The notes under the pieces were generated by a model. It was given only the letters and a program-made list of their open reading frames with translations, searched no databases and had not been told where the DNA came from. 64,000 bases of DNA. Source: Marisa cornuarietis. Lineage: Eukaryota > Mollusca > Gastropoda > Architaenioglossa > Ampullariidae. The position numbers and the translations under genes are program-made. The stretch covers positions 7,984,501 to 8,048,500 of the forward strand of contig SMMW01000001.1 in the NCBI GenBank assembly GCA_004794655.1, written 5' to 3'. This document shows positions 47,794-59,046 of the stretch, one piece after another; the first letter of the stretch is position 1, and every line of letters begins with the position of its first letter.

Positions 47794-48788
47794 CTGGTTT
47801 ATTTATAAGAATTGTTCTACATGATGCCTCGCATGTTTTGAATATTTTTGTTTGCCTTGAGTATCATTTTTGTTTATTAGATACCTTGTGACAAAGCTCG
47901 CAATAGAACCACCAGGCAGCTAGCTCTAACAAACTCTGTATCCTCCACAGTGTAACAGTCTATCTGCATGGCTTCTTTCTGGTATATTTATGTAAGAGCA
48001 CGTGTTTATGCACTCAGAACTGCACGCACGTCACACACTGACGTACATTTGTATTTTATAATATTGTATCGAAATAAGACGATCAGACTGAAAACCGACA
48101 TCTCTCTTTTCCTCGCTCTACCTCTTTCTGTCTTTCTGTCTCTTTCACGTGCGCACAGTTGTAGAAATTACTTTTGGTGGGCGAAGGCACGTGCATATTA
48201 ATGGCATGTTATTGCTTACGTACTTTCACATTTTAGTTAACCTGAGCGGTGCTTCCGGTAAACAGTGCGAAAGGTTTGCAAGCAGCCCCGCCATGATGTC
48301 GGATGTGACGTGGTTCATTCGCGTCTTTTCATTACAAGTGCGCATGTCCCCATGGTGAGTGAAGAGCTGCAGAATCTTATTAAACTTGCTGTCAGCGTGA
48401 GAAAAGGGGCTAACTGTACCCCTAACACGCACAGTCGACCCCAGTTTCAGCTGCACAAGGAGGTGCGATTTTTTTGAGTGCTTCCGGGGCAAGTGGGGTC
48501 GAGCGGAAGACGTTTGAGACGAGGCGAGAGGGTCGCTTGACCTCGCACCCGGCAGATGGTCCCTGACGGCGCGGGAGGTGGGTCTGGTTGTCTATAGTTT
48601 ACACCGTTACAGTCACGCTCACACGCACGCCCGAAAACACACTCACACGAACGCTCGAGCTAGGACATATGGAAGTACGGCGGCCTGTCCAGGGAGGAGT
48701 AAGGCATTGCGGTCACCTCTCTCCCTCTGCCATATCTCCGCCGTGTCCTCCCAGACACATGATATTAGAATGGGGCGCTTCCTGCGGT
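47794..48788. other. Unassigned sequence
   Basis: No gene or repeat family is supported. Short CA-rich words lie near 48,615-48,655. Confidence 0.5.
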
Positions 48789-48816
48789 CTGTGTGTGTGC
48801 GTGCGTGCGTGCGTGC

Positions 48817-48854
<38 letters not shown>
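48789..48854 (+). repeat. Microsatellite (TG)n(CGTG)n(TG)n
   Basis: Five to six CGTG tetramers between TG runs. Confidence 0.95.
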
Positions 48855-48856
<2 letters not shown>

Positions 48857-50088
48857 AGAATGTTGTTTGCGTGAATGTGTGTGTGCTTCACTCACTCCAT
48901 GGCTGTAGATAGAGATCAGCTCAGGTGAAGGCCTAGTAGCCAGTAAACTCGAGAACATTGTCCTACCGTGGATTTGAATCGATTTTTCCAAATTTCCAAG
49001 ACTTAAATTGGCAAATAGGCAGTTAAAACTTTAATGACCAAATAGACCATTTAATAGGCTTACGGCAATTAAAAACAGAAAGCAAAGGAGCAGAGTAGTG
49101 CGTCAAGCCGTGTCGTAGCTGGGCGGTTCTCCTCGGACTAAACCTGGTTTAAAATGATCCGCCACCTATTCCACTCTGGTCTGGAACATCATTCATGCGT
49201 ACTAGATACGTCACCTACAGGTTTGGGCAAACTAAGAAACAGAACTAGGATCCTCTATCAACACAAAACCAGTTCGTGGTTCATTAAGAACGCACTTTTG
49301 ACTGCTAGAACCAGGATCAGACCATAGAGGAGCATGCAATTAGGATACCGCTTAAGAGCGACAAAAGAGCAGTGTAGATCCTGTAACAAGACACTTAGTT
49401 CAAAAATACGGGCGGTATATTCAAGGCTGTGACGGCGGTGATAAGGCTGTGGCGATGGTCCAAAACGTTTGAAAATTATATTTAGTTACGATTACAGCGC
49501 AGAAGAGCAATATAGGAGAAATACATTATTCTTTCCTCACTTTATTACCAATTGTTAGCACTACCTCGGTTGTCGATGTTTATAAAAATTGAAAAAGTCC
49601 AGTGAAATCGACCCGTTGTGTTCTTCCGCCGAATAAACGCGTTATCTTCGCGAGACAGCAGATGCGTATGACGTATACATGTGACAGGAAGTCTCGGTCA
49701 CAGCTAACATTTCAACACAAGCAACTGGTGGTATCTCAACGAATAAGATGCCTTTGAATAACCTTATCAGTTCGTACCCTTCGCATCAGTTGCCACTGGG
49801 ATCGACTGGATATCGAAATCTTTGGACCAAAAAACAAAAAGGGTCTAGCAGCCGACAGACATTACTCCTAACACAGTCCACACAATGCTCGTCCTTCTTA
49901 CCCTCCCCCCTTTTGCTCTTGCTAATTTTCTACCATCTTTCTCTGCAGAATCTCTATATTTTCTATGTTCTGTTACTTGGTGTCTTTTTGTGTTTTCCAT
50001 CTTTGTTTTCTATTTGTCGTCAGTACTGTCGTTTATTCTTACGCCCCTCGTGTTCTGTCCATGTAGTCCATGTCTCTTCCTTGTTTTT
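48855..50088. other. Unassigned sequence
   Basis: A B-box-like GATTCAAATCC on the minus strand (about 48,969-48,979) lacks an A box. No coding region is supported. The T/C-rich part 49,870-50,088 is probably the 3' untranslated part of the retroposon whose tail follows. Confidence 0.4.
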
Positions 50089-50164
50089 AAGCGCTGAGAG
50101 CATGGTCTCTATGAGTGTGAATATTCGCTATAAAAATCTTCATTTATTATTATTATTATTATTA
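50089..50164 (+). mobile_element. Retroposon 3' end with (TTA)n tail
   Basis: AGCGCTGAGAGCATGGTCTC, then TTCGCTATAAAAATCTTCAT and a pure TTA tract. A CGCTATA(T)AAAT element followed by a (TTA)n tail is a familiar ending of LINE and SINE families in invertebrates. The T/C-rich 200 bp upstream may be its 3' UTR. No RT frame is visible upstream. Confidence 0.5.
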
Positions 50165-52138
50165 AGACAAAGGTGGGACTGGAACACATTTGTTGTACAC
50201 TAACACCTTGCACTCGATGTTGTTATTGATTTTCTTTCGAAGTGTTTTTAAAGAATAAAAATATAATTATTTCCTATTGTAATAATTTTACTATAATACA
50301 AGAATCATTTGCTGTTGTGATCCTGTAGCAAAGCGTAATTCGATATGCAGTTGCACCATAGCGACAAACTAAAATTACTCTTAAGTCAAATACCTGCATT
50401 GATGCTCTTAGAAACCCATGAAAACAAAAATGAAAAGAGAAGTGTACATTTTGTGATATTTTATACTCGTGTTCATTCCTCTAAGGTTAAGAAGAATGAT
50501 ACATGATGTACAGTGACCTTAATCGGATATGACACCACCAGAAGAAAAATATAAAGTATAACAGTTGTTCATTATAATTTTGATGTCTTGATATTAAATT
50601 ATAATTATAAAATGATTTTTGTTATTTTATTACAGATGCATATGTATTTATGTATTTATCAATAGTTATTATTAAATAATACATACAATGTATAATTATT
50701 TAAAAATAACACCAATACACAGGCTATAGCAACATCTATTCTTCCTGAGTTAAGATATAAGAGGTAAATATAAAACATAGCTAGAAAGTGTCCATTATCT
50801 CTCTGAATCGGTCTGTGAGGATTTTGTAGAAAACAAAGGTAAAGAAACCTGGAGATCCGAGTCTGTTTGCACCGCTTTATGCATGCACAGTTTAAAAGTT
50901 TATTGTAACTGGTTGGTCATAGTCTGGAATAAGCATTATTGACGAAATGTTCTGCTCTGAATTCAACAATGAATTTAATATCATTTGTGCAGGTATGTGT
51001 TACTATGACCATTATGTAAGAAGTATTCTTTCAATATTTTAGAGATTTCACATTTAGAAACAGAATCCATCTTTACAAAGACATAGATCAATAAAACGAG
51101 CTTTCATTCTATAAAATGTAAATAATGAATTTAAAATAAAATGTGGCAAGTATCACAGGAACAAAAGTATATTTACTTTATAATTGCAGCTTGATGCATT
51201 CTTTTCTCACACATGTAAGATACTGTATATTTTTATAGTTTACATGTTTGATATAGGCACAATCTAATACTTTTATTGTTATGTACATGCAATCATTTAC
51301 AGACTGTGATGCTGTGCATGATAGAATAAGAATCGCAGTTTGTTTACAATTTTAGCAGCAGTAGCACTGTGACACTGACCTGTTTATGATGTAATCGTTT
51401 GTTGACTGAATATCGTCTGTCATATGCATCCCTCTCTTTTTAGGCAACTTCGTTATGCTGAAAAAGTGTAGGAACTATATCAACACATGCATACGTCATA
51501 AGGTCACGTGACGAAGAGCGCGACTTCTTTGAAGCAAACGAAAGAGTCCAGTGTAATTTCTCTTATTAAACACCATATGCAGCATAACCTTCAATTTTTT
51601 TGGATATGAATAGAAAAGAAAATAGATGAGATTGAAAATGATAGTAATCTTTAGAAGATTCTAAACAGTTTTATTTTGCCTTAAGAATCCCTTTAAAACA
51701 ACACTGATTTGTAACACTATAGCGTCTCCATTATTTTTTTATTAAAAAAAATTCATTAATTTTTTCTACAAATCATGCTGAACTCGCAGATATTTTAATA
51801 GCTTCAAACATTCACTGACGAAAGAGTAGCTTACTCGGCAAACATATGCTAATGAGTCGTTGTCCATTAAGCGAGCCTGCAGAAATGACGGATTGACTTG
51901 TTTCCTAAAATATAGGGGAGAATTGTAATATAGAAGCCTTTCACACTGGAAGAATAACGAACTCTTTCACTCAGGCTTTTGATGTTATTACCATTTAATG
52001 AATGAAATCCACTCATGTGTATCGGGTTAGCTTTTCAAAACATGCTGAAGTGTTACTAGTCTGAGATACACTTGGTGCAGTGTAGCTGCGTGAGACTACT
52101 AAAGACAGAGACGAAGGGACGTGGTGGCCCTACAAGTA
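50165..52138. other. Very AT-rich unassigned sequence
   Basis: Nearly 2 kb without a meaningful ORF on either strand and without a recognised repeat. Confidence 0.55.
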
Positions 52139-52184
52139 CAATGACAATGACAGTGATCAACTTTGTTAATCTCAGTGGGCAATT
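52139..52184 (-). mobile_element. Retroposon 3' end with (TCATTG)n tail, reverse copy
   Basis: On the minus strand TAATTGCCCACTGAGATTAAC, a link and TGTCATTGTCATTGTACT correspond to the segment at 29,044-29,089 (shared ATTGCCCACTG and TCATTG tail). The two copies differ in the middle, so they are separate old insertions of one family. Confidence 0.6.
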
Positions 52185-54591
52185 ATACTCGGAAAGGGTG
52201 CTTAGAGACAGAATTAAACAGAATAATAAACAAAACAAGTGCTAGTTACAAGATGAGAACAAGATAAGAATAAAGTTGTGAATCCTAAAAAACGAGCGTA
52301 GATGTTAATTGTTGTTTAGAACTTTACCGGTGAGACTTTACAAACATGGCTGACACGAAAAATGGATTTTTTTAGGACTGTCTATCGAGACTCGTAAACA
52401 TATTCTGTAATTTTTTGCGCTGGTTTTAAAAGAGGATCCAATGAACGCCATTAGTTCGAAACCGCGCTCTTTGCAGTCTTTTGCATCGACACATAAACAT
52501 AGATATTCTCCAGATTGTGACAACCTATTACACGCTATCAGCAGAACTAAGAGATCGCTTTCTCTCTGGCTTCTACAAGCTTCGCCTATGCTTATCAGCT
52601 AAAATAATGCATCAGGGAAGACATTAGTCAAAAGCGCGCGAGGCAGTGTTTACGTGAATCATTCAGATTCTGCTATCTCCAAGATAACAAATGCAAAGGG
52701 GGATTTTAAAATGGCATCTTTCATACACTTGAGGCTAAAGAAGTTCTGCGAAAACTGCAATAAGTTTAGGCCTAGATGGCAGCTTCGAAAACTAGACATT
52801 ATTTTTTTAAGTTTCCGAAGGTTAATAGGTTGAAGGTCTAAGATGCTTTGTTGAGGAAGATAAGGGCCATGTGCACCAGGCCTGTGTTTAATCAGTGTCA
52901 CCGCAGACTCATACTCGTGGCCTTGAAACACTCAACTTCGATTACAGGCTGAGCTTAAAAGACCCAGATTACCCGGTAACACTGAAGTACGGAGCGGGTC
53001 AGACAGGGTGTTTGAACGACAGACTGCAGGAAGAAAACACTAGCGAGCTAGCGAGCAAGCCAGCCAAGGAACTGGGGGGGGGGGAGGGGAGAGTTAGAAT
53101 ATGTGTGTGGCCTGCGCCTCAGAAATGCTTGAATTACGAGCACTTGTCTACACCTGTTCGTGTTGTGCTGTATGCCTGAGCTATTCCTTCCTGTCTATCA
53201 GTATAATTTTTTTTCTAACTGTATTTTCTCCTTCAGAATTTTACAAAAGTCACTCAAGAAAGCAAAACAATCTTTAAAATGCCTTCCGCATAATTCATAA
53301 GCCGAAAGAAATCTGCTTCTCCGTTCAACATATGTCCTGGTATATAGTGTAGTGATTGTTTCTGACTCTGTTTATTTTTTGCTTTGCTACTAAATAGTAT
53401 AAAACATTTTAATAAACAACTAGAAGAAAAGAAGCAGATGCTAAGTGTGTGCTGTTGGAGGGAAAAGGCAGCGCTCTACTGAGTAGAGCTGAACTGTTGA
53501 GCTGTGCATACAGAAGACCGACTAAATATTCAAACCACGGATCTGCTGGAATGCTCGCAGACGTATTTTCCGTGTTAACTTCTAGAACGAGGCCAAAGTA
53601 TATATTCGCTTCCGGTTTAACTATCAACATCAAGAAGAACAGACGATGTAAACTCTCGTGTTGTAGGAGGTACAGAAGCTCAAGCTTTATGGTCTGTGGT
53701 GTTTTCAGTTTATTGGCTTTAAGTGGTTGTAAGTGGATACCGAGGACTTTTGCCAAAAGAAAAAAAAGAAAAAAATCAATTAATAAATTTATTGTAAGTT
53801 TATTGTTGACTTTAATAATTTTATCGCGGTTCCGGACATTAAACTGCTAAATGGTACGTGATTCAAACAGAATCTATGAAACCAGATTATGATAGCTACA
53901 ATGTTGACAACTGGCGTGGTTTTCAACTGTTATTTATCATGCTCAGCAACCTGAAAACATCATGGTAAAATCCAGCTTCTAATTTTTCCTGAGCACTAAA
54001 TCAATGTTTAATTTCGGTATCTATGATCAAAGATCAAAATGAGTTTTTGTTAGCATCTTCGCCGTATCTAGGGAAATAAATCTCAGGATTCTGAACAATC
54101 ACCGTGCACTTAATGTTTCTTAAAAAGTCACGTAGCCCCGTAATTGAATACCAGTCTGTCCCACAGTCACTCTTTGTTATTCATCGCAATGTTTCCAAGG
54201 CCCCTCTGACATTGAGGGACTGACCGCATTTTGGCCACAGTCCTCAGGTGCACACAAAGTTAAGAAGAAAAACTATTTACACTAGTCACAGCAGGTTCTG
54301 CACCCCAAGACACTGCAGGCCTTGCATCTGGGGTAATTTCCTTCATCTCGTTTTCATCGGCCGTCACCTGCTGGGTGCTGAATGTCAGTTCCCCAAACCG
54401 GCCTATCAGTCTGCCAAATCTAGAAACATGCGATTTTGTTTTCTTTTTCAAGGAAAACTCGGGCCTTCTTGCGATGCGCACGCTTGCCGAGTGCACGTTC
54501 ATATCTGACTAAGTCTATAAAATGCTCCACGTGCGCGCACACGACACCATCTTATCAAATGCAGTTTCGTCAGAACAGACAGCGGGATGAC
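52185..54591. other. Unassigned sequence
   Basis: A G10-type run near 53,073-53,082 and an A-rich run near 53,760-53,775. ORFs up to 133 codons (53,449-53,850) have no recognisable domain. Confidence 0.45.
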
Positions 54592-54717
54592 CCGCGAGCT
54601 TGCGATAACTGACTGTAGTCTTCAAAGCCTCTGAAATCTGACAAATGGCAGTAGTCCACTCAGCCACTGAGATCTCATAAATGGCTGTAGTCCAATCAGC
54701 CGCTGAGATCTGACAGG
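54592..54717. repeat. Minisatellite, 36-bp unit, about 3.5 copies
   Basis: Units start at about 54,628, 54,664 and 54,700 with a degenerate one upstream from 54,592. The core is CTGAGATCT..., then ATGGC(A/T)GTAGTCCA and CTCAG or ATCAG. Since 36 is a multiple of three, the minus-strand ORF reads a 12-residue repeat (IS.A.WTTAI..). That ORF starts at GTG and has no family match. Confidence 0.8.
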
Positions 54718-54879
54718 TTGAAGCTCGTTGTAAGCATGCTGCCGCTACAGTCCTTGACACAGCCTCCCAGTGAACACAACATGGCCCCGTTCAGAGCGTC
54801 TGTTCTTGTGTAATATGCCAAATGTTTAGTCCTGTGTCGGCGATTGAGAATATTCTTTACGATTAGTCCAGTATCAAGT

Positions 54880-54902
54880 AATATATATATATATATATAT
54901 AT
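54880..54902. repeat. Microsatellite (AT)11
   Basis: A pure AT run. Confidence 0.95.
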
Positions 54903-55042
54903 CTTGTCCAATTTGTGACTATGTTAGGTAAATTCTCAAAGGACCGTCACAGTATAACTTTGTCAAATATTGTCCCATATTTGACAATATGTGTCCAGTT
55001 AACAAAGACTTTAAAGACCCTAGTCTTACATACCATTGTAAC

Positions 55043-55561
55043 CACGGACCTTCATTTACTGGATAAATGTCTCTCATTCGTTGCCTCTTTGCCTTATCAT
55101 AGGAGTCACAATCGTCACAAACCCTAACAACGAAGGGCTTTCGCTTCCGTTTTCTGTCAAAATGGCGGATCTTCCTCACGTCGAAGAAATTTTAGATGTG
55201 AGAAATTAAGCTTGTCTGCCATCAGAACCTTGTTAAAGAAGATTTATTGCAAAATAAACAGTATTTTCTGTAATATGTATTCTGTTTGTTTATAGAAAAC
55301 GCATTTAGGTTTATCGACAATTTTATCATATAAAAATCGTCACAACATATGTTATAGACTTGTTTTACCACTCACAATTAAAAAAAGCATTTTTGGGGGA
55401 AACAATTGTGTAGATTGGTCTGTTATGAAAAAAACCCTATACTTTAAGAATTAATTTAAGGTATGCAACCAAAGGACCGAAACACGATGTCTCTCCAAAG
55501 GAAAGCCGAGACTGATAGCGGATTTGACCCCGAGTCACTTATCCAGTAATGAAGGTCCGTG
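55043..55561 (+). mobile_element. Inverted-repeat DNA transposon, non-autonomous, hAT-like (copy 1)
   Basis: 519-bp element. Its ends are inverted repeats: CACGGACCTTCATTTACTGG on the left, and the complement of its right end reads CACGGACCTTCATTACTGG. It is flanked by ATTGTAAC (55,035-55,042) and ATTTTAAC (55,562-55,569), a 7-of-8 target duplication. A full-length relative lies inverted at 62,845-63,371 and a 74-bp derivative at 17,946. Inside, an ATG at 55,162 opens MADLPHVEEILD, followed by a donor-like GTGAGA (55,198) and a TTTATAG acceptor (55,294-55,295). The frame after the acceptor stays open for 52 codons. No transposase domain is present. The 8-bp duplication and CA...TG ends suggest hAT, but P-type is not excluded. 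Confidence 0.85.
55162..55452 (+). pseudogene. Gene-like segment inside transposon copy 1: ATG exon, 98-bp intron, second open segment
   Basis: Exon 1 (55,162-55,197) begins AAAATGGCGG, a common animal start context, and codes MADLPHVEEILD. A donor-like GTGAGA and the acceptor TCTGTTTGTTTATAG define a 98-bp intron (55,198-55,295). The second segment continues in phase 0 for 52 codons to TAA (55,452-55,454). In the second element copy the start is GTG and both segments contain stops, though its donor reads the better GTGAGT. This could be the first exons of the parent transposase gene or a captured host gene start. The peptide matches no family I recognise. Confidence 0.25.
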
Positions 55562-55569
55562 ATTTTAAC

Positions 55570-56159
55570 AACGCCGATGTTTAGAAAGGTAAGTGAGAGA
55601 TTGCCTCTAGGCCAAAACTTGCCATGCCACAGACACCAGGCGATTTATGGCGGGGTGGTTGTGGCCTGAGGTAGCTTGTAGGGTGCTTTTTCTTTTTCAA
55701 GTCAGCTGGATATGGTTCTGTCGACTTCTGAAGCAAATGGGTTTTGCAGAACTCTTCATTCAAACAGTTACTTTCAGCAGTCGCTCGAGTCGAGGTCAAA
55801 TTTCATTGATGACATAAAACTAGGAATCAGACGGCTTTTCCTTTCGGTCAGTCAAAAGACACGTGTTGATGTTTATCACAAGAGGATGTGGTCTCTCCGC
55901 AGACTACACGATAAAAGTCCAAATTTTGCCGTCTGTCCCTTCCACTAAAATATTGTCACTGTCGTCTCAGATCAACATAGCGGACCCACTGTCGTGATGA
56001 TGGCATAAAGAGAGGCTACTTCAGTTGGACTGCAGCGCTTGTTGTAGGAAAAAAACTGTTTCCTTTGACTTCTGATGACAGAAAGTTTGGCTGTCTGGAA
56101 AATGCTTATCTTGCCAATGTCATACTTATGATTCTCTGATCTGGTCTTACTGAATTCGC
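55570..56159. other. Unassigned sequence
   Basis: No gene or repeat supported. Confidence 0.5.
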
Positions 56160-56214
56160 ATATATATATATATATAAAAGAGAGAGAGAAAGAAATGTGT
56201 TTATGTATTATGTA

Positions 56215-56249
<35 letters not shown>

Positions 56250-56275
56250 CAGAGAGAGAAAGAGAAAGAGTTTGC
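56160..56275 (+). repeat. Compound microsatellite (AT)n(GA)n ... (TG)n(GA)n
   Basis: (AT)8, a short GA run, then TGTATGTGTGTG and a longer GA run with AC/AA interruptions. Confidence 0.9.
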
Positions 56276-57953
56276 GTAAGACCTTCTAATGAAAACCTAG
56301 TCACCATCTCTAAAGCAAAAAAGCAAACAAAAAACTCAAGAAAGAAATCCGCAATCATCTGTCAATCACGTATTGATAAATTTGCGCCAGTTTTCTAAGT
56401 TCCCCATATTTTTTTAGTTGTTGGTCTTTTAAGATAAGACAGAAAGTGCTGTGCGTAACATTTAGGGTGTAGCACGTTTTTAGTTTTTCATGAGAGAACA
56501 TTTGGGAAACAAACGTAGTCAGATCATCCGAGAACAAACTGAAGGCGGGAAAGTCAACATGATACCCGAACCAAACGTCTGGATGAAGTCGACTTTTGCG
56601 AATAATATTCTCTCATATCTTTATTTCAAGTATTTAATATTAACAACACAGCACACAGTGAAGTATGTGGTCACCAGACAGGACACAGGACCCAAACAAA
56701 CAAATGGAAGAGCAAGAAAGAGAGAGAGAGAAAGCACAAGAATGCTGTGGGGACAGCTTAGCAAAGACTGGAGACGAAATGCCAGAGAACTAGCAGAAAG
56801 TGAGAAAGAATTCAGCAAGGAAGAAAAGAATGACCACAGAAACAGAAATCAGCGATACCCGATATGCTCGAACGAGATGAGAAAGGAAATTAAAAAAAGT
56901 TAGTCTTCTCCTCACGCTTGAACACAAAAAGACTACACAATTCCGTTTATGACATTTTGGACGCAGGAGGCAGCATATCGCACAGATTGAGTGACAAGTC
57001 TTCAAAGCCACTCTGACCATAAAAAAAATCCAGTGAAGCACAAAAAGTAAAGGAAGAGAGAAGAAAAAGTGTGGAGGGTGGGCCGTGGGCGGCCCCTACT
57101 GCTGGAACTCATCAGAGGACTGCTGACCCCGAGAAGGAGCGGAGCTGCTCCAGGCGCCATAGTCTATTAGCCAGCGTCTTGCCGCCTTGCCTGAATACTT
57201 AAAGGCTAATCAAGACAACCACGACCACACTTCCCTCCGTCACAGAAGCCTCCACCTCTGTTCACCGCAAGCTTTTCCTCCGACTGCTGCATGGCGGCGG
57301 TTCATTGTCAATGCAGTTAGAGCTCAGACCAGTTAGTTCCCCTGCCTTAATGAAGTTGAGGGGTCGGATCCGGATATTATAACTCACAAATTAACCCTGA
57401 TCAACAAACAGAGGGAGGAAGAGACAGTGATGGAAGAATGATACAAGGCCTGGAGAGAAAAGTCTGGCAACATTCTGAGTGCCTGTTCTGTTCATGCAAG
57501 GGCGTTAAATTAGATTTAGATGAACTTTAAATTAGAGTTAACGTCCTTAGTTCAGGAGAGTATATTTGTGTGACAGGACTTTTCAGTGGGTAACAAAATG
57601 CCAGAGGCGCTTTACTTTTTCTGTAATGTGCTCATACTAATCAGATATTTTAAGTAGGAATAATCAAAGAGACCTGAGGGTTATTTTGATTCTGTCCATG
57701 CACTTTTAACATGCAATTTACCTTGGCCCAAATACTTGTGTTTATTATATTTAGTGTTTACATTCATATTTCTTGCATACCTCTCCCCCTCCCACCTGTA
57801 TTAGTTGCTTCATCTCGTGACTGTTCTGCATTTTGGTTGCATCTGCCACCTTCCTGTATAAGCAAAATTTGCTTTTCCCAATGTGCATATATTGCAGCCT
57901 GTACATATCTCTTCCATTTGTGTCACAATCTATATAATTTGCTTTGCCTTATT
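56276..57953. other. Unassigned sequence
   Basis: Purine-biased on the plus strand at about 56,690-56,900. A 137-codon ORF (56,490-56,903) lies across it and reads Arg/Glu/Lys-rich with no domain. The rest has nothing supported. Confidence 0.45.
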
Positions 57954-57970
57954 ATATATATATATATATA
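57954..57970. repeat. Microsatellite (TA)8
   Basis: A pure TA run. Confidence 0.9.
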
Positions 57971-59010
57971 ACACAGTTTTGATATACTTGATCTTGCATT
58001 TGTGTGTGACAACACGCTATAATGTCTGTTGGCTCGTGTGAAAATGTTACATCTAGTGTACATTCATATTTCTTGCGTTTGGGATTTTGAATTGAATTGA
58101 ATCTTAAATATAATTTTTCTTTGTAGCTGAAATTGAGAAACTGGTGTTATGTGTGACTTCACGGTTGTGATTATGTTGCCTGCAGACATTTCAACAGAAC
58201 ACAGTAGTAGAAGAACATTGCTGTTTTGTATGTAGCAGGCGTTAAATTTCTTCCATTTTATGAAATTATACCAGGACACTTATTTAAGTGTAACTCGAAA
58301 AAGACCTATGAAACAACTTTTGAAAACCCAACAGCAAATGTAAAATTATAGGTTCTTCTACAGTTAAGACAGCATTACTTTTATTTGACTATTAAAGTGA
58401 CACTATCGTTGATCTTTGAACAATTCTGACAATGGTTGCCATATGCAAATGTAGATTAGGAGCATTTATACTTTGTATTTATATATTCCTACATTAACTA
58501 TGTAGAAAGATATTATGATTATTTAACTACCAGTGGCAGTCATACTTAATCTAATAAACTTTCATAATACATGCCACTGATGCCAGCATATTATAATTGT
58601 AAGAAAAATATTTTTCAACTCTGAACACGAAAAGCAGATAGAGGCTTGAGTGTGTTGGTGTGAACATTCATGTGCAAATAAATAAAGACTGATATTCATG
58701 CGTCTACATTACTGTATATCACCAGCATAGCATTCATTTCTAAATATTTTTAACTTAGTCCATATATTTTAATTTTTGTAGAGATGGTCAGCTATACTTC
58801 TATTTTCAAACACCTACATTTGGAAGTTTGTATCTTCGTCTCCCCAGCTATTTCAAGTTCAAAGCTTTCAAAGTTTTCTATCACTTCCAAACGAAACAAG
58901 CTGCAGTCGGCCACCATATCATATCTGTCATCATTTGCACAGAACGGCAGATAGCAGTGCCTATGCAATCAGACTTTTTTGTGGCGCTTTCAGCCAATCG
59001 TCCTCGTACC
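57971..59010. other. Unassigned AT-rich sequence
   Basis: No gene or repeat recognised. Confidence 0.5.
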
Positions 59011-59046
59011 CAGGAGGCCCATGAGGCCCATGAGACCCATGAGGCA
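59011..59046. repeat. Minisatellite, four 9-bp units
   Basis: CAGGAGGCC, CATGAGGCC, CATGAGACC and CATGAGGCA in tandem. The flanking ORFs read (Met-Arg-Pro)n on one strand and (His-Gly-Pro)n on the other. Confidence 0.85.

Noticed and set aside
48969..48979. GATTCAAATCC on the minus strand as a tRNA or SINE B box
   Set aside because: No A-box or tRNA-like pairing upstream.
49748..50203. 151-codon hydrophobic ORF
   Set aside because: It reads through a T/C-rich retroposon 3' region and its (TTA)n tail.
56490..56903. 137-codon Arg/Glu/Lys-rich ORF
   Set aside because: It lies across a purine-rich stretch (about 56,690-56,900) and has no domain.
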